DNA of 64,000 bases. Origin: Microbacterium sp. AG238. GTDB taxonomy: Bacteria > Actinomycetota > Actinomycetes > Actinomycetales > Microbacteriaceae. The DNA lies in contig NZ_RAQC01000001.1 in NCBI RefSeq assembly GCF_003610405.1, positions 1,550,001 to 1,614,000 on the forward strand. The letters run 5' to 3'. Shown here piece after piece: positions 34,802 through 44,742 of this stretch; within the stretch, counting starts at the first letter, position 1; the number at the start of each line of letters is the position of its first letter. A program made the translations under genes and the position numbers. A model generated the notes under the pieces. It was given only the letters and a program-made list of their open reading frames with translations, did not search any database and had not been told where the DNA came from.

Positions 34802-36085
34802 TCAACCGGCGGGAACGGTGTCGGCCGCGCGCTGGTCGTCCTCGGTCGCGACGAGCTGACCGCACGCGCCGTCGATCTCCTTGCCGCGGGTGTCGCGGAG
34901 GGTCGTCGGGATGCCGGCCTCGTTGAGCCGTCGCACGAACTCGTCCTGCACCTCGGGCTCGGACGAGGTCCAGATCGAACCGGGCGTCGGGTTCAGCGGG
35001 ATCGGGTTCACATGGACCCAGCCGCGGCCCCGGGCGTTCAGCTTCTCGGCCAGGAGATCCGCTCGCCAGGCGTGGTCGTTCATGTCCTTGATGAGGGCGT
35101 ACTCGATCGACACGCGCCGGCCGGTCTGGTCGAAGTAGGCCTTGGCGGCGTCGAGCGCCTCGTCGACCTTCCACCGCGAGTTGACGGGGATGAGCTCGTC
35201 GCGCAGCTGGTCGTCGGGGGCGTGCAGCGAGAGGGCGAAGGTGACGGGGATGTCCTCCTTCGTCAGTTTCTGGATCGCCGGCACGAGTCCGACCGTCGAC
35301 ACCGTGATGCCGCGCGCGCTCATGCCGATGCCGTGGTCCTTGTCGACCATCGTGCGCACGGCCTGCATGACGCGCGCGTAGTTCGCGAGCGGCTCACCCA
35401 TGCCCATGAACACGATGTTCGTGACGCGTTCGCCCTCATGACCCACCTTGCGGGGGTCGCCGAGGCCGCCGTCGGCGATGAGGCGGTTGGCGCGGACGAC
35501 CTGCTCGACGATCTCGGCGGCCGACATGTTGCGGGTCAGACCCGCCTGGCCGGTCGCGCAGAACGGGCAGTTCATGCCGCAGCCGGCCTGGCTCGACACG
35601 CACAGCGTGATGCGGCCGGTGTAGCGCATGAGCACCGACTCGACGAGGGCGCCGTCGTGGAGCTTCCACAGGAACTTGATGGTGTCGCCGCGGTCGGTCT
35701 CGAGCCGGCGCACCTCCGTCAGCAGCGGCGGCAGCAGACCCGCGATGAGCTCGTCGCGCCCCGCGGCAGGCAGGTCGGTCATCTCCGCGGCGTCGGAGGT
35801 GAAGTGCCGGAAGTAGTGCTTCTCGATCTGCTTGGCACGGAAGCCGGGCATGCCGAGCTCCTTCACCTTCTCGACGCGCTGCTCGGGCGTGAGGTCGGCG
35901 AGGTGGACCGGCGGCTTGCCACGCTTCGGGCTCGCGAACTGCAGCAGCGGACGACCCCTCTCATCCTTCTGCTGCGACCAGCCCTCGGTCGCCGGACGCA
36001 CCTGACGCGGCTTGGTGGAGCGCACGGGCGTCGAGGTCTCGCGCACGGACGACGCGGTCTCGCGCACGGGCTCTGAGTCGGTCAT
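34802..36085 (-). CDS. rlmN: 23S rRNA (adenine-2503-C2) methyltransferase
   Basis: The 427-residue radical SAM enzyme methylates A2503 of 23S rRNA and probably A37 of some tRNAs. The cluster motif is [18 protein letters not shown] (CxxxCxxC) near residue 175, followed by [14 protein letters not shown] and the [13 protein letters not shown] segment. The catalytic Cys of the second half is in [16 protein letters not shown] near the C-terminus. The first 40 residues are a low-complexity extension with repeated V-R-E-T / V-R-S-T units. ATG 36085 is 7 bases after a minus-strand TACCCT. Confidence 0.96.
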   Translation of the reverse strand: MTDSEPVRETASSVRETSTPVRSTKPRQVRPATEGWSQQKDERGRPLLQFASPKRGKPPVHLADLTPEQRVEKVKELGMPGFRAKQIEKHYFRHFTSDAAEMTDLPAAGRDELIAGLLPPLLTEVRRLETDRGDTIKFLWKLHDGALVESVLMRYTGRITLCVSSQAGCGMNCPFCATGQAGLTRNMSAAEIVEQVVRANRLIADGGLGDPRKVGHEGERVTNIVFMGMGEPLANYARVMQAVRTMVDKDHGIGMSARGITVSTVGLVPAIQKLTKEDIPVTFALSLHAPDDQLRDELIPVNSRWKVDEALDAAKAYFDQTGRRVSIEYALIKDMNDHAWRADLLAEKLNARGRGWVHVNPIPLNPTPGSIWTSSEPEVQDEFVRRLNEAGIPTTLRDTRGKEIDGACGQLVATEDDQRAADTVPAG

Positions 36086-36092
36086 ATGATCC

Positions 36093-36098
36093 AGGGTA
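36093..36098 (-). promoter_or_regulatory. -10 of leaderless rlmN promoter
   Basis: Minus-strand TACCCT ends 7 bases before the rlmN ATG at 36085. Confidence 0.4.
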
Positions 36099-36166
36099 CC
36101 GGCGCCGGCTGCGCGAAGGCTGGCCGCCGGCATTCGCCGTGCCCGGCGACCGCATCTCCTCAGCTC

Positions 36167-36172
36167 TAGACT
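36167..36172 (+). promoter_or_regulatory. -10 of leaderless bglG promoter
   Basis: TAGACT ends 6 bases before the ATG at 36179. Confidence 0.45.
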
Positions 36173-36178
36173 TCAGCC

Positions 36179-37090
36179 ATGGACCTCGACGACGTCGCCC
36201 CGCCCCCGCGCGGCACCGTCGTGCACAAAGTGCTGAACAACAACGTCGTCATCACCGTCGACGAGCACGGCCGCGAGCGCGTGCTCATGGGGCGCGGGCT
36301 CGGATTCCAGTTGAAGCCGTCCGACACCCTCGACCCCGACAAGGTCGAGAAGACGTTCATCCTCGACGCCGGGGATGCCGGCGAGCGCGAGCGCCAGCTG
36401 CTCACCGACGTTCCCTACCCGGTCGTCGAAGCCGTCACGCGCGCCGTCGACGAGGCCGAGCGCCGTCTCGGCCACCACCTCGACCGGTTCTTCACGATGG
36501 CCGTCATCGACCACATCCAGTTCGTGCTCGAACGCCTCGACAACGGCATCCGCATCCCGGCGACGAACATGCCCGAGCTCCGCGTGCTGCACCCGCACGA
36601 GTTCTCCGCGGCGCAGCGCATGGCTACCGCCATCTCCGAGTCGCTCGACCGTGAGCTGCCCGCCGAAGAGGCGGTCTTCCTGACGATGCACCTGCTCAAC
36701 GCGACCCGCGACGAGCCCAACGGCACAGCGGCCCTGCTCTTCCGGCGGCTGCAGCACGTCGTCATGACGGTCGAGAACGGTCTCGGCGTCAAGCTCGACA
36801 CCGACAGCCCCGACTACGCGCGTTTCATCCTGCACATCCAGTTCCTGCTCCAACGCCTGGTGTCCAAGACGATGCTGCGCAGCGCCGACACGTCGTTCTT
36901 CGAGTTCGCCAAGCACAGCTATCCGCGCTCGTACGCGATCGCCGAAGAGGTCAAGGCGTACGTCCGCGCGGCCACCGAGTCGGAGCTGACCGACGAGGAG
37001 CTGCTGTACGTCATCGTGCACGTCGAGCGCCTCGCGACCCAGGTCGGCGCGAACGCCGCTGGCCAAGACTCCGGTCCCGTGCTACCGTGA
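36179..37090 (+). CDS. bglG: BglG/LicT family transcriptional antiterminator
   Basis: The 303-residue protein has an N-terminal RNA-binding CAT domain (VVHKVLNNNVVITVDEHGRE, MGRGLGFQLKPSDTLD, VEKTF) in about residues 12-65. Two PRD domains follow, with the phosphorylatable histidines in FFTMAVIDHIQFVLERLD near 117, LHPHEFSAAQRM, VFLTMHLLN near 165 and YVIVHVERL near 283. It binds the RAT site at 37126 and prevents termination when beta-glucoside is present and EII no longer phosphorylates it. bglF and the hydrolase gene follow. Confidence 0.95.
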   Translation: MDLDDVAPPPRGTVVHKVLNNNVVITVDEHGRERVLMGRGLGFQLKPSDTLDPDKVEKTFILDAGDAGERERQLLTDVPYPVVEAVTRAVDEAERRLGHHLDRFFTMAVIDHIQFVLERLDNGIRIPATNMPELRVLHPHEFSAAQRMATAISESLDRELPAEEAVFLTMHLLNATRDEPNGTAALLFRRLQHVVMTVENGLGVKLDTDSPDYARFILHIQFLLQRLVSKTMLRSADTSFFEFAKHSYPRSYAIAEEVKAYVRAATESELTDEELLYVIVHVERLATQVGANAAGQDSGPVLP

Positions 37091-37094
37091 CCCT

Positions 37095-37116
37095 CGCAGG
37101 GCGTCGCTGCCCTGCG
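37095..37116 (+). other. perfect hairpin between bglG and the RAT
   Basis: CGCAGGGC (37095-37102) and GCCCTGCG (37109-37116) pair fully with a 6-base loop, 4 bases after the bglG stop and 9 before the RAT. It may stabilise or end the bglG message. Confidence 0.55.
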
Positions 37117-37125
37117 GAAGTCTCC

Positions 37126-37154
37126 GGATTGTTACCGCGGCAGCGGGCAAAACC
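37126..37154 (+). promoter_or_regulatory. RAT antiterminator site
   Basis: The 29-base segment begins GGATTGTTACCGCGGCAGCG and ends GGCAAAACC, an almost exact copy of the ribonucleic antiterminator bound by LicT/BglG (GGATTGTTAC and GGCAAAACC are the invariant parts). Its last four bases form the first bases of the terminator stem, so bound protein and terminator exclude each other. Confidence 0.95.
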
Positions 37155-37204
37155 TGAACTCACATCGCTTTGATCGGCGGTGAACGAGTTCAGGTTTTTT
37201 TGTT
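37151..37204 (+). terminator. Rho-independent terminator controlled by the RAT
   Basis: AACCTGAACTC (37151-37161) pairs perfectly with GAGTTCAGGTT (37186-37196), and a run of T (37195-37201) follows. It is the only classical hairpin-plus-U terminator I see in the window and lies 74 bp upstream of bglF. Confidence 0.95.
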
Positions 37205-37277
37205 GCCCGGAAACACGGATGCGGGGGCTTCCTCCACCCGAGTGCCGCGATGCTGCGGCAGAAAGCGAGCAGTCCCG

Positions 37278-39149
37278 ATGGATTACTCGAAGACCGCGGC
37301 CGGCGTCCTGGAGGGCGTCGGCGGCGAGGCGAACGTGAACTCCCTCGTCCACTGCGCGACGCGTCTGCGTTTCGTGCTGAAGGACGAGTCGAAGGCGAAC
37401 ACCGCCGCCGTCAAGGCCGTGCCCGGTGTCGTCACCGTCGCCCAGGCCGGCGGCCAGTACCAGGTCGTCATCGGCAACGACGTGCCCGACGTCTTCGCCG
37501 AGATCGGCAAGATCTCGAAGCTCGGCGCCGGCTCCGGCTCCGGCTCCGACGCCGCGGAATCAGAGGGCCCGAAGGGCAACCTCTTCAACCGCTTCATCTC
37601 GATGATCTCCGCGATCTTCACGCCGCTGCTGTGGGCCCTGGCGGGCACGGGTCTGCTCAAGGCATTCCTCGCCGCAGCGGTCACCTTCGGCTGGATCACC
37701 ACCGACAACTCGACCTACGCGGTGCTCAACGCCCTGTCGGACGGCCTCATCAACTTCCTGCCGATGGCGCTCGCCTTCACGGCCGCGCGGTACTTCAAGG
37801 CGAACGAATTCACCGCCTTCGCCATCGCGGCGGCGCTGCTCTACCCGACGATCACACCGCTCGTCGGCGTCGAGGGCCTGACGTTCTTCGGCATCCCCTT
37901 CACGATGGTCACCTACGTCTCGAGCGTCATCCCGATCATCGTGATCGTGTGGCTGCAGAGCCACGCCGAGAAGTTCCTGTACGCGAAGCTCCCCGGTGCC
38001 GTGCGCCGCTTCGTCACCCCGATGATCGTCGTGCTCATCGCCGTGCCGATCGTGTTCGTGGTCATCGGCCCGATCTCCGCGATCCTCAGTGGCGCACTCG
38101 GCAACGGCATCGGCTGGGTCTTCGAGAACGCTCCGTGGGCCGGTGGCGCCATCATGGGCGGTTTCTGGCAGGTCTTCGTCATCTTCGGCCTGCACTGGGG
38201 TCTCGTGCCGCTGTTCACGCTGGAGTACCAGACCACCGGCCAGATCCTGCTCATCGGCCCGGTCTTCGCAGCCGTCCTCGCGCAGGCCGCCGCGGTCGCC
38301 GGTGTCTGGGTGCGCGCGCGCAACAAGAACCTCAAGTCGCTCGCGGCTCCCGCCACGCTGTCGGGCTTCCTGGCCGGAATCACCGAGCCCGCCATCTACG
38401 GCATCAACCTGCCCCTCAAGCGCCCCTTCGCCTTCGGCATCGTCGGCGGTGTGATCGGTGGCGCGATCATCGCGATGGGCGGCGTGTTCTCGACTGCGTT
38501 CGTCGTACCCTCGGGCCTCGCCCTTCCGGCCCTGTTCGGCAACGGCAACATGGTCATGCTCATCATCGGCCTCGCCGCCGCGATCATCATCCCGTTCCTG
38601 CTCACCGCCATCGTCGGATTCACGGAGCCCGAAGAGGATGCCGCGCCGTCGGCCGCTCCCGCCGCGTCCGGCAACGACGTCGTCGTGCTGAGCCCCGTCG
38701 ACGGCACGGTCGTGCCGCTCAGCGAGACCCCCGATGCGGCCTTCGCCGAGGGCAGCCTCGGTGACGGCGTCGCGATCAAGCCGCGCTCGGGTGCCGTCTA
38801 CGCCCCCTTCGACGCGGTCGTCGCCGCCGCGTTCCCGACCGGTCACGCGATCGGACTCCGTCACGCCGACGGCGCCGAGGTGCTCATCCACATCGGCATC
38901 GACACGGTCAAGCTCGCCGGTGCGCACTTCGACGTCAAGGTCACCACCGGCCAGGAGGTCAAGGCCGGCGCCCTGCTCGTCGAGTTCGACGGCGATGCGA
39001 TCGAGCGTGCGGGCTACGACCTCACCACGCCGGTCATCGTCACCAACGGCGAGCTGTACCCCGCCCTGACCGACCAGGCGTCCGGCCCGATCGCGCACGG
39101 CGAGCCGCTGTTCACGGCGGTCTCGGTCGAGTCCGCGCTCGCGAACTGA
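37278..39149 (+). CDS. bglF: PTS beta-glucoside transporter EIIBCA
   Basis: The 623-residue permease imports and phosphorylates beta-glucosides. EIIB comes first with the phosphorylated cysteine at 26 (VHCATRLRF). EIIC spans about residues 100-455 with ten or so membrane segments and the motif FLAGITEPAIYGINLPLKRP. EIIA starts near 475 with the phosphohistidine at about 538 (LIHIGIDTVKL). ATG 37278 fits the family. It also phosphorylates BglG in the absence of substrate. The hydrolase for its product follows 144 bp downstream, past a hairpin and poly-C tract. Confidence 0.95.
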   Translation: MDYSKTAAGVLEGVGGEANVNSLVHCATRLRFVLKDESKANTAAVKAVPGVVTVAQAGGQYQVVIGNDVPDVFAEIGKISKLGAGSGSGSDAAESEGPKGNLFNRFISMISAIFTPLLWALAGTGLLKAFLAAAVTFGWITTDNSTYAVLNALSDGLINFLPMALAFTAARYFKANEFTAFAIAAALLYPTITPLVGVEGLTFFGIPFTMVTYVSSVIPIIVIVWLQSHAEKFLYAKLPGAVRRFVTPMIVVLIAVPIVFVVIGPISAILSGALGNGIGWVFENAPWAGGAIMGGFWQVFVIFGLHWGLVPLFTLEYQTTGQILLIGPVFAAVLAQAAAVAGVWVRARNKNLKSLAAPATLSGFLAGITEPAIYGINLPLKRPFAFGIVGGVIGGAIIAMGGVFSTAFVVPSGLALPALFGNGNMVMLIIGLAAAIIIPFLLTAIVGFTEPEEDAAPSAAPAASGNDVVVLSPVDGTVVPLSETPDAAFAEGSLGDGVAIKPRSGAVYAPFDAVVAAAFPTGHAIGLRHADGAEVLIHIGIDTVKLAGAHFDVKVTTGQEVKAGALLVEFDGDAIERAGYDLTTPVIVTNGELYPALTDQASGPIAHGEPLFTAVSVESALAN

Positions 39150-40709
<1,560 letters not shown>

Positions 40710-40724
40710 GACGCCGACCCGACC

Positions 40725-40772
40725 GGGCGCGGTCGCGGGGCCCTCCTTCTGGCCCGCGACCGCGCCCTTTCT
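40725..40772 (+). terminator. terminator after the GH1 gene
   Basis: GGGCGCGGTCGCGGG (40725-40739) pairs with CCCGCGACCGCGCCC (40753-40767), a perfect 15-bp stem, followed by TTTCT. Confidence 0.8.
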
Positions 40773-40792
40773 CCGCGTCCGAAAGGGATCGA

Positions 40793-41668
40793 ATGACTTC
40801 GTCCGACTTCCGCCGCCGCGCCGTGTTCCTCGACGTCGACGGCACGCTTCTGCAAGACGGCACCCATCTGCCCGAGTCCGCCGTCGCCGCCGTCCGCCGT
40901 GCCCGCGAGAACGGGCACCTCGTGCTGCTGAGCACCGGCCGCGGCATGGCCGAGCTGCGCGGCCGCATCCTCGACATCGGCTTCGACGGCGCCGTCACCA
41001 ACGGAGGCGCCTTCGCCGGGGTGGGCGACGAGCTGGTTGTCTCGCGACTCATGACGGCCGCCGAGGTCGCGCGCCTCAGCGCGGCGTTCGAGGCCCGCGG
41101 CATCCATTGGTACTTCCAGTCGTTCGACCGCATGTTCGCGAGCCCCGGCCTGCCGGCTCTGCTCGCCGACCGTCTCGAGCGCGACCGCGCCCGCCACATC
41201 GAGGACGCGCTGGCCGCCGGGGCCGACCCCGACGAGCTCGAGTTCTTCAGCGTCGGAATGAAGACCTTCGACGACGAGGTCCACTTCTCGGATGCCGAGA
41301 TCGCCAAGGCCGTCATCCTGGCGCACGACGCTGACGCCGTCGCCGATATGCTCGCCGAGCTCGCCCCCGACTTCGCCGTCGTCTCGGGCACCATCCCCCT
41401 GCCCGAGGGCAGCTCGGGCGAAGTGGCGCCGCGCGGCGTGAACAAGGGCGCCGCGATCCTCGAGGTGCTCGCCCACCTCGGCGTCGACCCATCGGACGCG
41501 ATCGGCATCGGCGACAACTGGAACGACGCCGAGATGTTCGAGGTCTGTGGCACCGCGATCGCGATGGGCAACGCCGCGCCGGAGGTTCAAGCCCTCGCCG
41601 ACGAGGTCACGACCGCGATCGACGACGACGGCATCCACAACGCCTTCGCGCGACACGGCCTGCTGTGA
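40793..41668 (+). CDS. HAD-superfamily (Cof/IIB) phosphatase, copy 1
   Basis: The 291-residue phosphatase has HAD motif I FLDVDGTLL near residues 12-20, motif II LLSTGRG, motif III Lys in NKGAAILEVL near 222 and motif IV GIGDNWNDAEMFEV near 240. A IIB cap lies between. Cof-type enzymes dephosphorylate sugar phosphates; the link with the beta-glucoside operon suggests a 6-phosphosugar. GAAAGGGATCGA precedes ATG 40793. It is closely similar in sequence and length to the next gene. Confidence 0.9.
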   Translation: MTSSDFRRRAVFLDVDGTLLQDGTHLPESAVAAVRRARENGHLVLLSTGRGMAELRGRILDIGFDGAVTNGGAFAGVGDELVVSRLMTAAEVARLSAAFEARGIHWYFQSFDRMFASPGLPALLADRLERDRARHIEDALAAGADPDELEFFSVGMKTFDDEVHFSDAEIAKAVILAHDADAVADMLAELAPDFAVVSGTIPLPEGSSGEVAPRGVNKGAAILEVLAHLGVDPSDAIGIGDNWNDAEMFEVCGTAIAMGNAAPEVQALADEVTTAIDDDGIHNAFARHGLL

Positions 41669-41679
41669 GCGCCCCCCGT

Positions 41680-41685
41680 TACGCT
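41680..41685 (+). promoter_or_regulatory. -10 of leaderless promoter
   Basis: TACGCT ends 6 bases before the GTG at 41692. Confidence 0.4.
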
Positions 41686-41691
41686 GGAGGG

Positions 41692-42561
41692 GTGACGTCG
41701 GAAACTCGCATCATCTTCCTCGACGTCGACGGCACCATCCTCGCGCACGGCGAGACGATCGCCCCCTCGACGATCGCCGCGGTCCGCGCCGCGCGCGAAC
41801 GCGGGCACCTCGTCTATCTCTGCACGGGACGCGCCGCCGGCGACATCAACCCTCGCGTGCTCGACATCGGCTTCGACGGTGCGATCTCCAACGGCGGCGC
41901 CCTCGCGGTCTCCGGCGACGAGACCGTCCTCGCCGAACTGATGCCCCGCACGGCCGTCGAGCGGGTGATGGCCTACTTCGACGAGCAGGGCACGCGGTAC
42001 TTCATCCAGTCGCACGACGGCGTGTACGCGAGCGAGGGCGTCCGGTCGTTCATCGCGGACTTCATCAGCGAACGCCGTCGCCGTCATGCCGAGGACCTCT
42101 CCACCGTCGCCCTCGCCGAGGACGTCGTGGCCGCGCCGCGCTTCGCCCCCGTCGAAGAGGCCGATCTCGACCACATCGCCAAGGCGGTGTTCGTCAGCTC
42201 CGACCCCGACGCGGTCGAGAAGACCCAGGCCGCGCTCGGCGAGGAGTTCCACGTCATCCCGGGGAGCATGCCCCTGCCCACCGGCTCGAACGGCGAGGTC
42301 GGCATGCGCGGCACGAACAAGGGAACCGGCATCCAGGCGATGCTGACGCACCTCGGCCGAGACGCCGCGGACGCCGTCGGGATCGGCGACAGCTGGAACG
42401 ACGTCGAGATGTTCGAGGTCTGCGGCACCGCGATCGCGATGGCCGAAGCCGACCCGCAGCTGCAGCAGATCGCCGGCGAGGTCACCACCGGCGTCCTCGA
42501 CGACGGCATCTGGAACGCCTTCGTCCGCCACGGCATCATCGACCCCGAGACGGCCGCCTGA
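41692..42561 (+). CDS. HAD-superfamily (Cof/IIB) phosphatase, copy 2
   Basis: The 289-residue paralogue has FLDVDGTIL, YLCTGRA, GTNKGTGIQAML and GIGDSWNDVEMFEVCGTAIA; the last segment is nearly identical to copy 1. GTG 41692 gives an N-terminus aligned with copy 1 and follows a TACGCT hexamer; a GTG at 41665, overlapping the previous stop, is an alternative. The cap region (FFSVGMKTF versus the corresponding segment here) is the most different part, so the two may act on different sugar phosphates. Confidence 0.9.
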   Translation: MTSETRIIFLDVDGTILAHGETIAPSTIAAVRAARERGHLVYLCTGRAAGDINPRVLDIGFDGAISNGGALAVSGDETVLAELMPRTAVERVMAYFDEQGTRYFIQSHDGVYASEGVRSFIADFISERRRRHAEDLSTVALAEDVVAAPRFAPVEEADLDHIAKAVFVSSDPDAVEKTQAALGEEFHVIPGSMPLPTGSNGEVGMRGTNKGTGIQAMLTHLGRDAADAVGIGDSWNDVEMFEVCGTAIAMAEADPQLQQIAGEVTTGVLDDGIWNAFVRHGIIDPETAA

Positions 42562-43040
42562 TGGCGCCGGGCGCGGACGACCGCGACATCCGACCCATCG
42601 ACCCCGCCGACGCCGGCGAGGTGCTGACCCTGCAGCGCGCCGCGTTCGTGTCCGAGGCCCTCATCTACGACGCCGCCGACATGCCGCCGCTCACCCAGAC
42701 CCTCGACGAGCTTCGTGCCGAGCTGGCGGAGAACCTCGGCTGCGTCGCGGTCGACGACGGTCGCATCGTCGGAGCGGCGCGCGCCCGCCTCGACGGCGAG
42801 CTGCTGCTGATCGGCCGCATCGCCATCGCCCCCGACCAGCAGGGGTCGGGCGTGGGCACGGCCCTGCTCGCCGCCGTCGAGGAACGCGGACGGGCGGCCG
42901 GTGCGCGCGAGGCCGAGCTGTTCACGGGATCGCTCAGCGAGGCCAACCTGCGCCTGTACGAGCGCGAGGGCTACACCGAGTCCGAGCGCGTGCCGCAGGA
43001 CGACGGCACCTTCCAGATCTTCCTCCGCAAGCCCCTCTGA
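42561..43040 (+). CDS. GNAT family N-acetyltransferase
   Basis: The 159-residue acetyltransferase has LIGRIAIAPDQQGSGVGTAL (acetyl-CoA loop) at about 85-104 and the final EANLRLYEREGYTESER. Its ATG shares one base with the stop of the HAD gene (TGATG), so it is coupled to it. Substrate unknown. Confidence 0.9.
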   Translation: MAPGADDRDIRPIDPADAGEVLTLQRAAFVSEALIYDAADMPPLTQTLDELRAELAENLGCVAVDDGRIVGAARARLDGELLLIGRIAIAPDQQGSGVGTALLAAVEERGRAAGAREAELFTGSLSEANLRLYEREGYTESERVPQDDGTFQIFLRKPL

Positions 43041-43063
43041 CCGCGCTCGGGCAGCACATCCCT

Positions 43064-43906
43064 TCAGTCGAGGAAGACGTCGGGGAACAGCTCCGCGTCC
43101 GGTGTTCCGGGGACCGCGGCGTAGCCCGAGAAGTCGGTCACACCGGCGGCCTCGAGGACGTCCTCAACGATCAGGGTCTGCCCCGTGTATTCGCCGGCGG
43201 GCTGCACGAGCACCTCGTACGCGGCATCCGCGTATATCTCGGGGGTGCGGCTCGCCGCCATCATCCGCTCGCCGCCGAGGGAATAGCGCACCGCCGCCGT
43301 CGCGATCGTCGTCCGCGGCCACAGCGTGTTGGCCGCGATGCCGTCGGCGGCGAACTCCGCGGCGATCCCCAGGGTCGCCATCGTCATGCCGTACTTCGCG
43401 AGCGTGTACCCCGTGTGTGCGCCGAGCCACTTCGGCGAGAGGTTCAGTGGCGGAGACAGCGAGAGGATGTGCGGGTTCTCGGCGTCGCGCAGGGCCGGGA
43501 TCGCCGCTCGCGACAGCAGGAATGTCCCCCGCACGTTGACCGCCTGCATGAGGTCGAAGCGCTTCGTGCCGAGCTCGAGCGTGCCCGACAGGTCGATCGC
43601 CGAGGCGTTGTTCACGACGATGTCGATGCCGCCGAACTCGCCCTGCGCCTTCAGCACGGCCTCGGTGATCGAGTCCTCGTCACGCACGTCGCCGACGATC
43701 GGCAGGGCTCGGCCGCCCGCCTCGACGATCGCGGCGGCGGCGGTGTGCACGGTGCCTTCGAGCTTCGGATGCGGCTGGTCCGTCTTGGCGAGCAGCGCGA
43801 TGTTGGCACCATCGCGCGCGGCACGCAGCGCGATGGCCAGGCCGATGCCGCGGCTGCCGCCCGACATCAGCAGGGTCTTGCCCGCGAGGGGCTTCGCGTC
43901 GGTCAT
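43064..43906 (-). CDS. SDR family oxidoreductase (HSDL2-like)
   Basis: The 280-residue protein has the NADP-binding LLMSGGSRGIGLAIA near residues 12-26, an NNAS motif (VVNNASAIDLSGTL) and the catalytic YTLAK (TGYTLAKYGMTM) near 162. The expected Ser lies in HILSLSPPLNLSP. The sequence around it, including LWPRTTIATAA, is that of the hydroxysteroid-dehydrogenase-like 2 group. It probably reduces or oxidises a hydroxyacyl or keto compound. Start overlaps the upstream crotonase stop by 4 bases. Confidence 0.88.
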   Translation of the reverse strand: MTDAKPLAGKTLLMSGGSRGIGLAIALRAARDGANIALLAKTDQPHPKLEGTVHTAAAAIVEAGGRALPIVGDVRDEDSITEAVLKAQGEFGGIDIVVNNASAIDLSGTLELGTKRFDLMQAVNVRGTFLLSRAAIPALRDAENPHILSLSPPLNLSPKWLGAHTGYTLAKYGMTMATLGIAAEFAADGIAANTLWPRTTIATAAVRYSLGGERMMAASRTPEIYADAAYEVLVQPAGEYTGQTLIVEDVLEAAGVTDFSGYAAVPGTPDAELFPDVFLD

Positions 43907-44742
43907 GAGGTCTCCTCGGTTCGGGTACGGCGTGCGGATGCGGCGGCGAACGCGTCGATGCGCATTCGCGCCTCGTCGGTGTCGAAGCGCGCGCCGATCG
44001 TCCGCGCCTCGTCGTCGAGGTTCTCGGCGAACGACCGCGCGGCGCCGTCGCGGACGAGACGTTTGGCCTGTCCGAAGGCGCGCGTCGCGCCCGCCAGCCA
44101 CGAGTCGGCCAGGGCCTGCGCCCGGGCGGCGGGGTCGTCGGCCACCTCGGCCACCAAGCCCCAGTCGAGCGCGGCCGCGGCGTCGAGCGCGGTGTCGTGG
44201 AGCAGCAGCTGCAGCGCGCGGCGCTGACCGATCGCGGCGGGCAGCAGCGTCGAGACCCCCAGATCGGGCGTGAGGCCGATGTTGGCGTACTTGCTGACGA
44301 AGACCGCCGACGGCGACGCGACGATGTAGTCGGCGACCAGCATGATGCCGAGGCCTCCCCCGGCGACCGCGCCCTGCACCGCGGCGACGATCGGCACCGC
44401 CGCGCCCGTCAGCGACGCGATGCCGTCGTGGATGATGCGGGCCGTCTCGGTGACCGCGGCGCCACCCATGCCCGACGTCGACATCGACACGACGTCGCCG
44501 CCGGCGCAGAAGGCGCGGCCCGCCGCATCCAGGATCACGGCACCGATCGAGGTGTCGGCGGCGACCTCCGCGGCCACCTCGCGCCAGCGGACCGCCATGT
44601 CGGCGTCGACCGCGTTGAGCGATGCCGGGCGGTTCAGCGTGATCCGCGCGAGCGCGCCCTCGCGGCGTAGCAACACCGTGTCGGTTGCGGGTGCAGTGTC
44701 GGTTGCGGTTGCAGTGTCGGTTGCGGGTGCAGTGTCGCTCAT
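43903..44742 (-). CDS. enoyl-CoA hydratase/isomerase family protein
   Basis: The 279-residue crotonase-fold protein has the oxyanion-hole segments AFCAGGDVVSMS near 70 and AVAGGGLGIMLVADYIVAS near 118. Both hydratase glutamates are missing (GLGIM in place of GCELA, and NIGLTPDLG in place of EIDLGVIPG); the Asp of LTPD matches PaaG-type isomerases. It is therefore more likely an enoyl-CoA isomerase than a hydratase. The first 22 residues are a T-A-P-A-T-D repeat coded by an 18-bp DNA repeat. It is coupled by 4-base overlaps on both sides with the two SDR genes. Confidence 0.88.
   Translation of the reverse strand: MSDTAPATDTATATDTAPATDTVLLRREGALARITLNRPASLNAVDADMAVRWREVAAEVAADTSIGAVILDAAGRAFCAGGDVVSMSTSGMGGAAVTETARIIHDGIASLTGAAVPIVAAVQGAVAGGGLGIMLVADYIVASPSAVFVSKYANIGLTPDLGVSTLLPAAIGQRRALQLLLHDTALDAAAALDWGLVAEVADDPAARAQALADSWLAGATRAFGQAKRLVRDGAARSFAENLDDEARTIGARFDTDEARMRIDAFAAASARRTRTEETS
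44683..44736 (-). repeat. 18-bp tandem repeat coding the crotonase N-terminus
   Basis: Three copies of GGTTGCGGGTGCAGTGTC (44683-44700, 44701-44718 with one change, 44719-44736) encode repeated T-A-P-A-T-D units. Since the unit is 6 codons, copy-number change keeps the frame. Confidence 0.95.

Noticed and set aside
43903..44742. Missing catalytic glutamates as evidence of a pseudogene
   Set aside because: The frame is intact, coupled to both neighbours, and the LTPD segment matches functional isomerases of the same fold.
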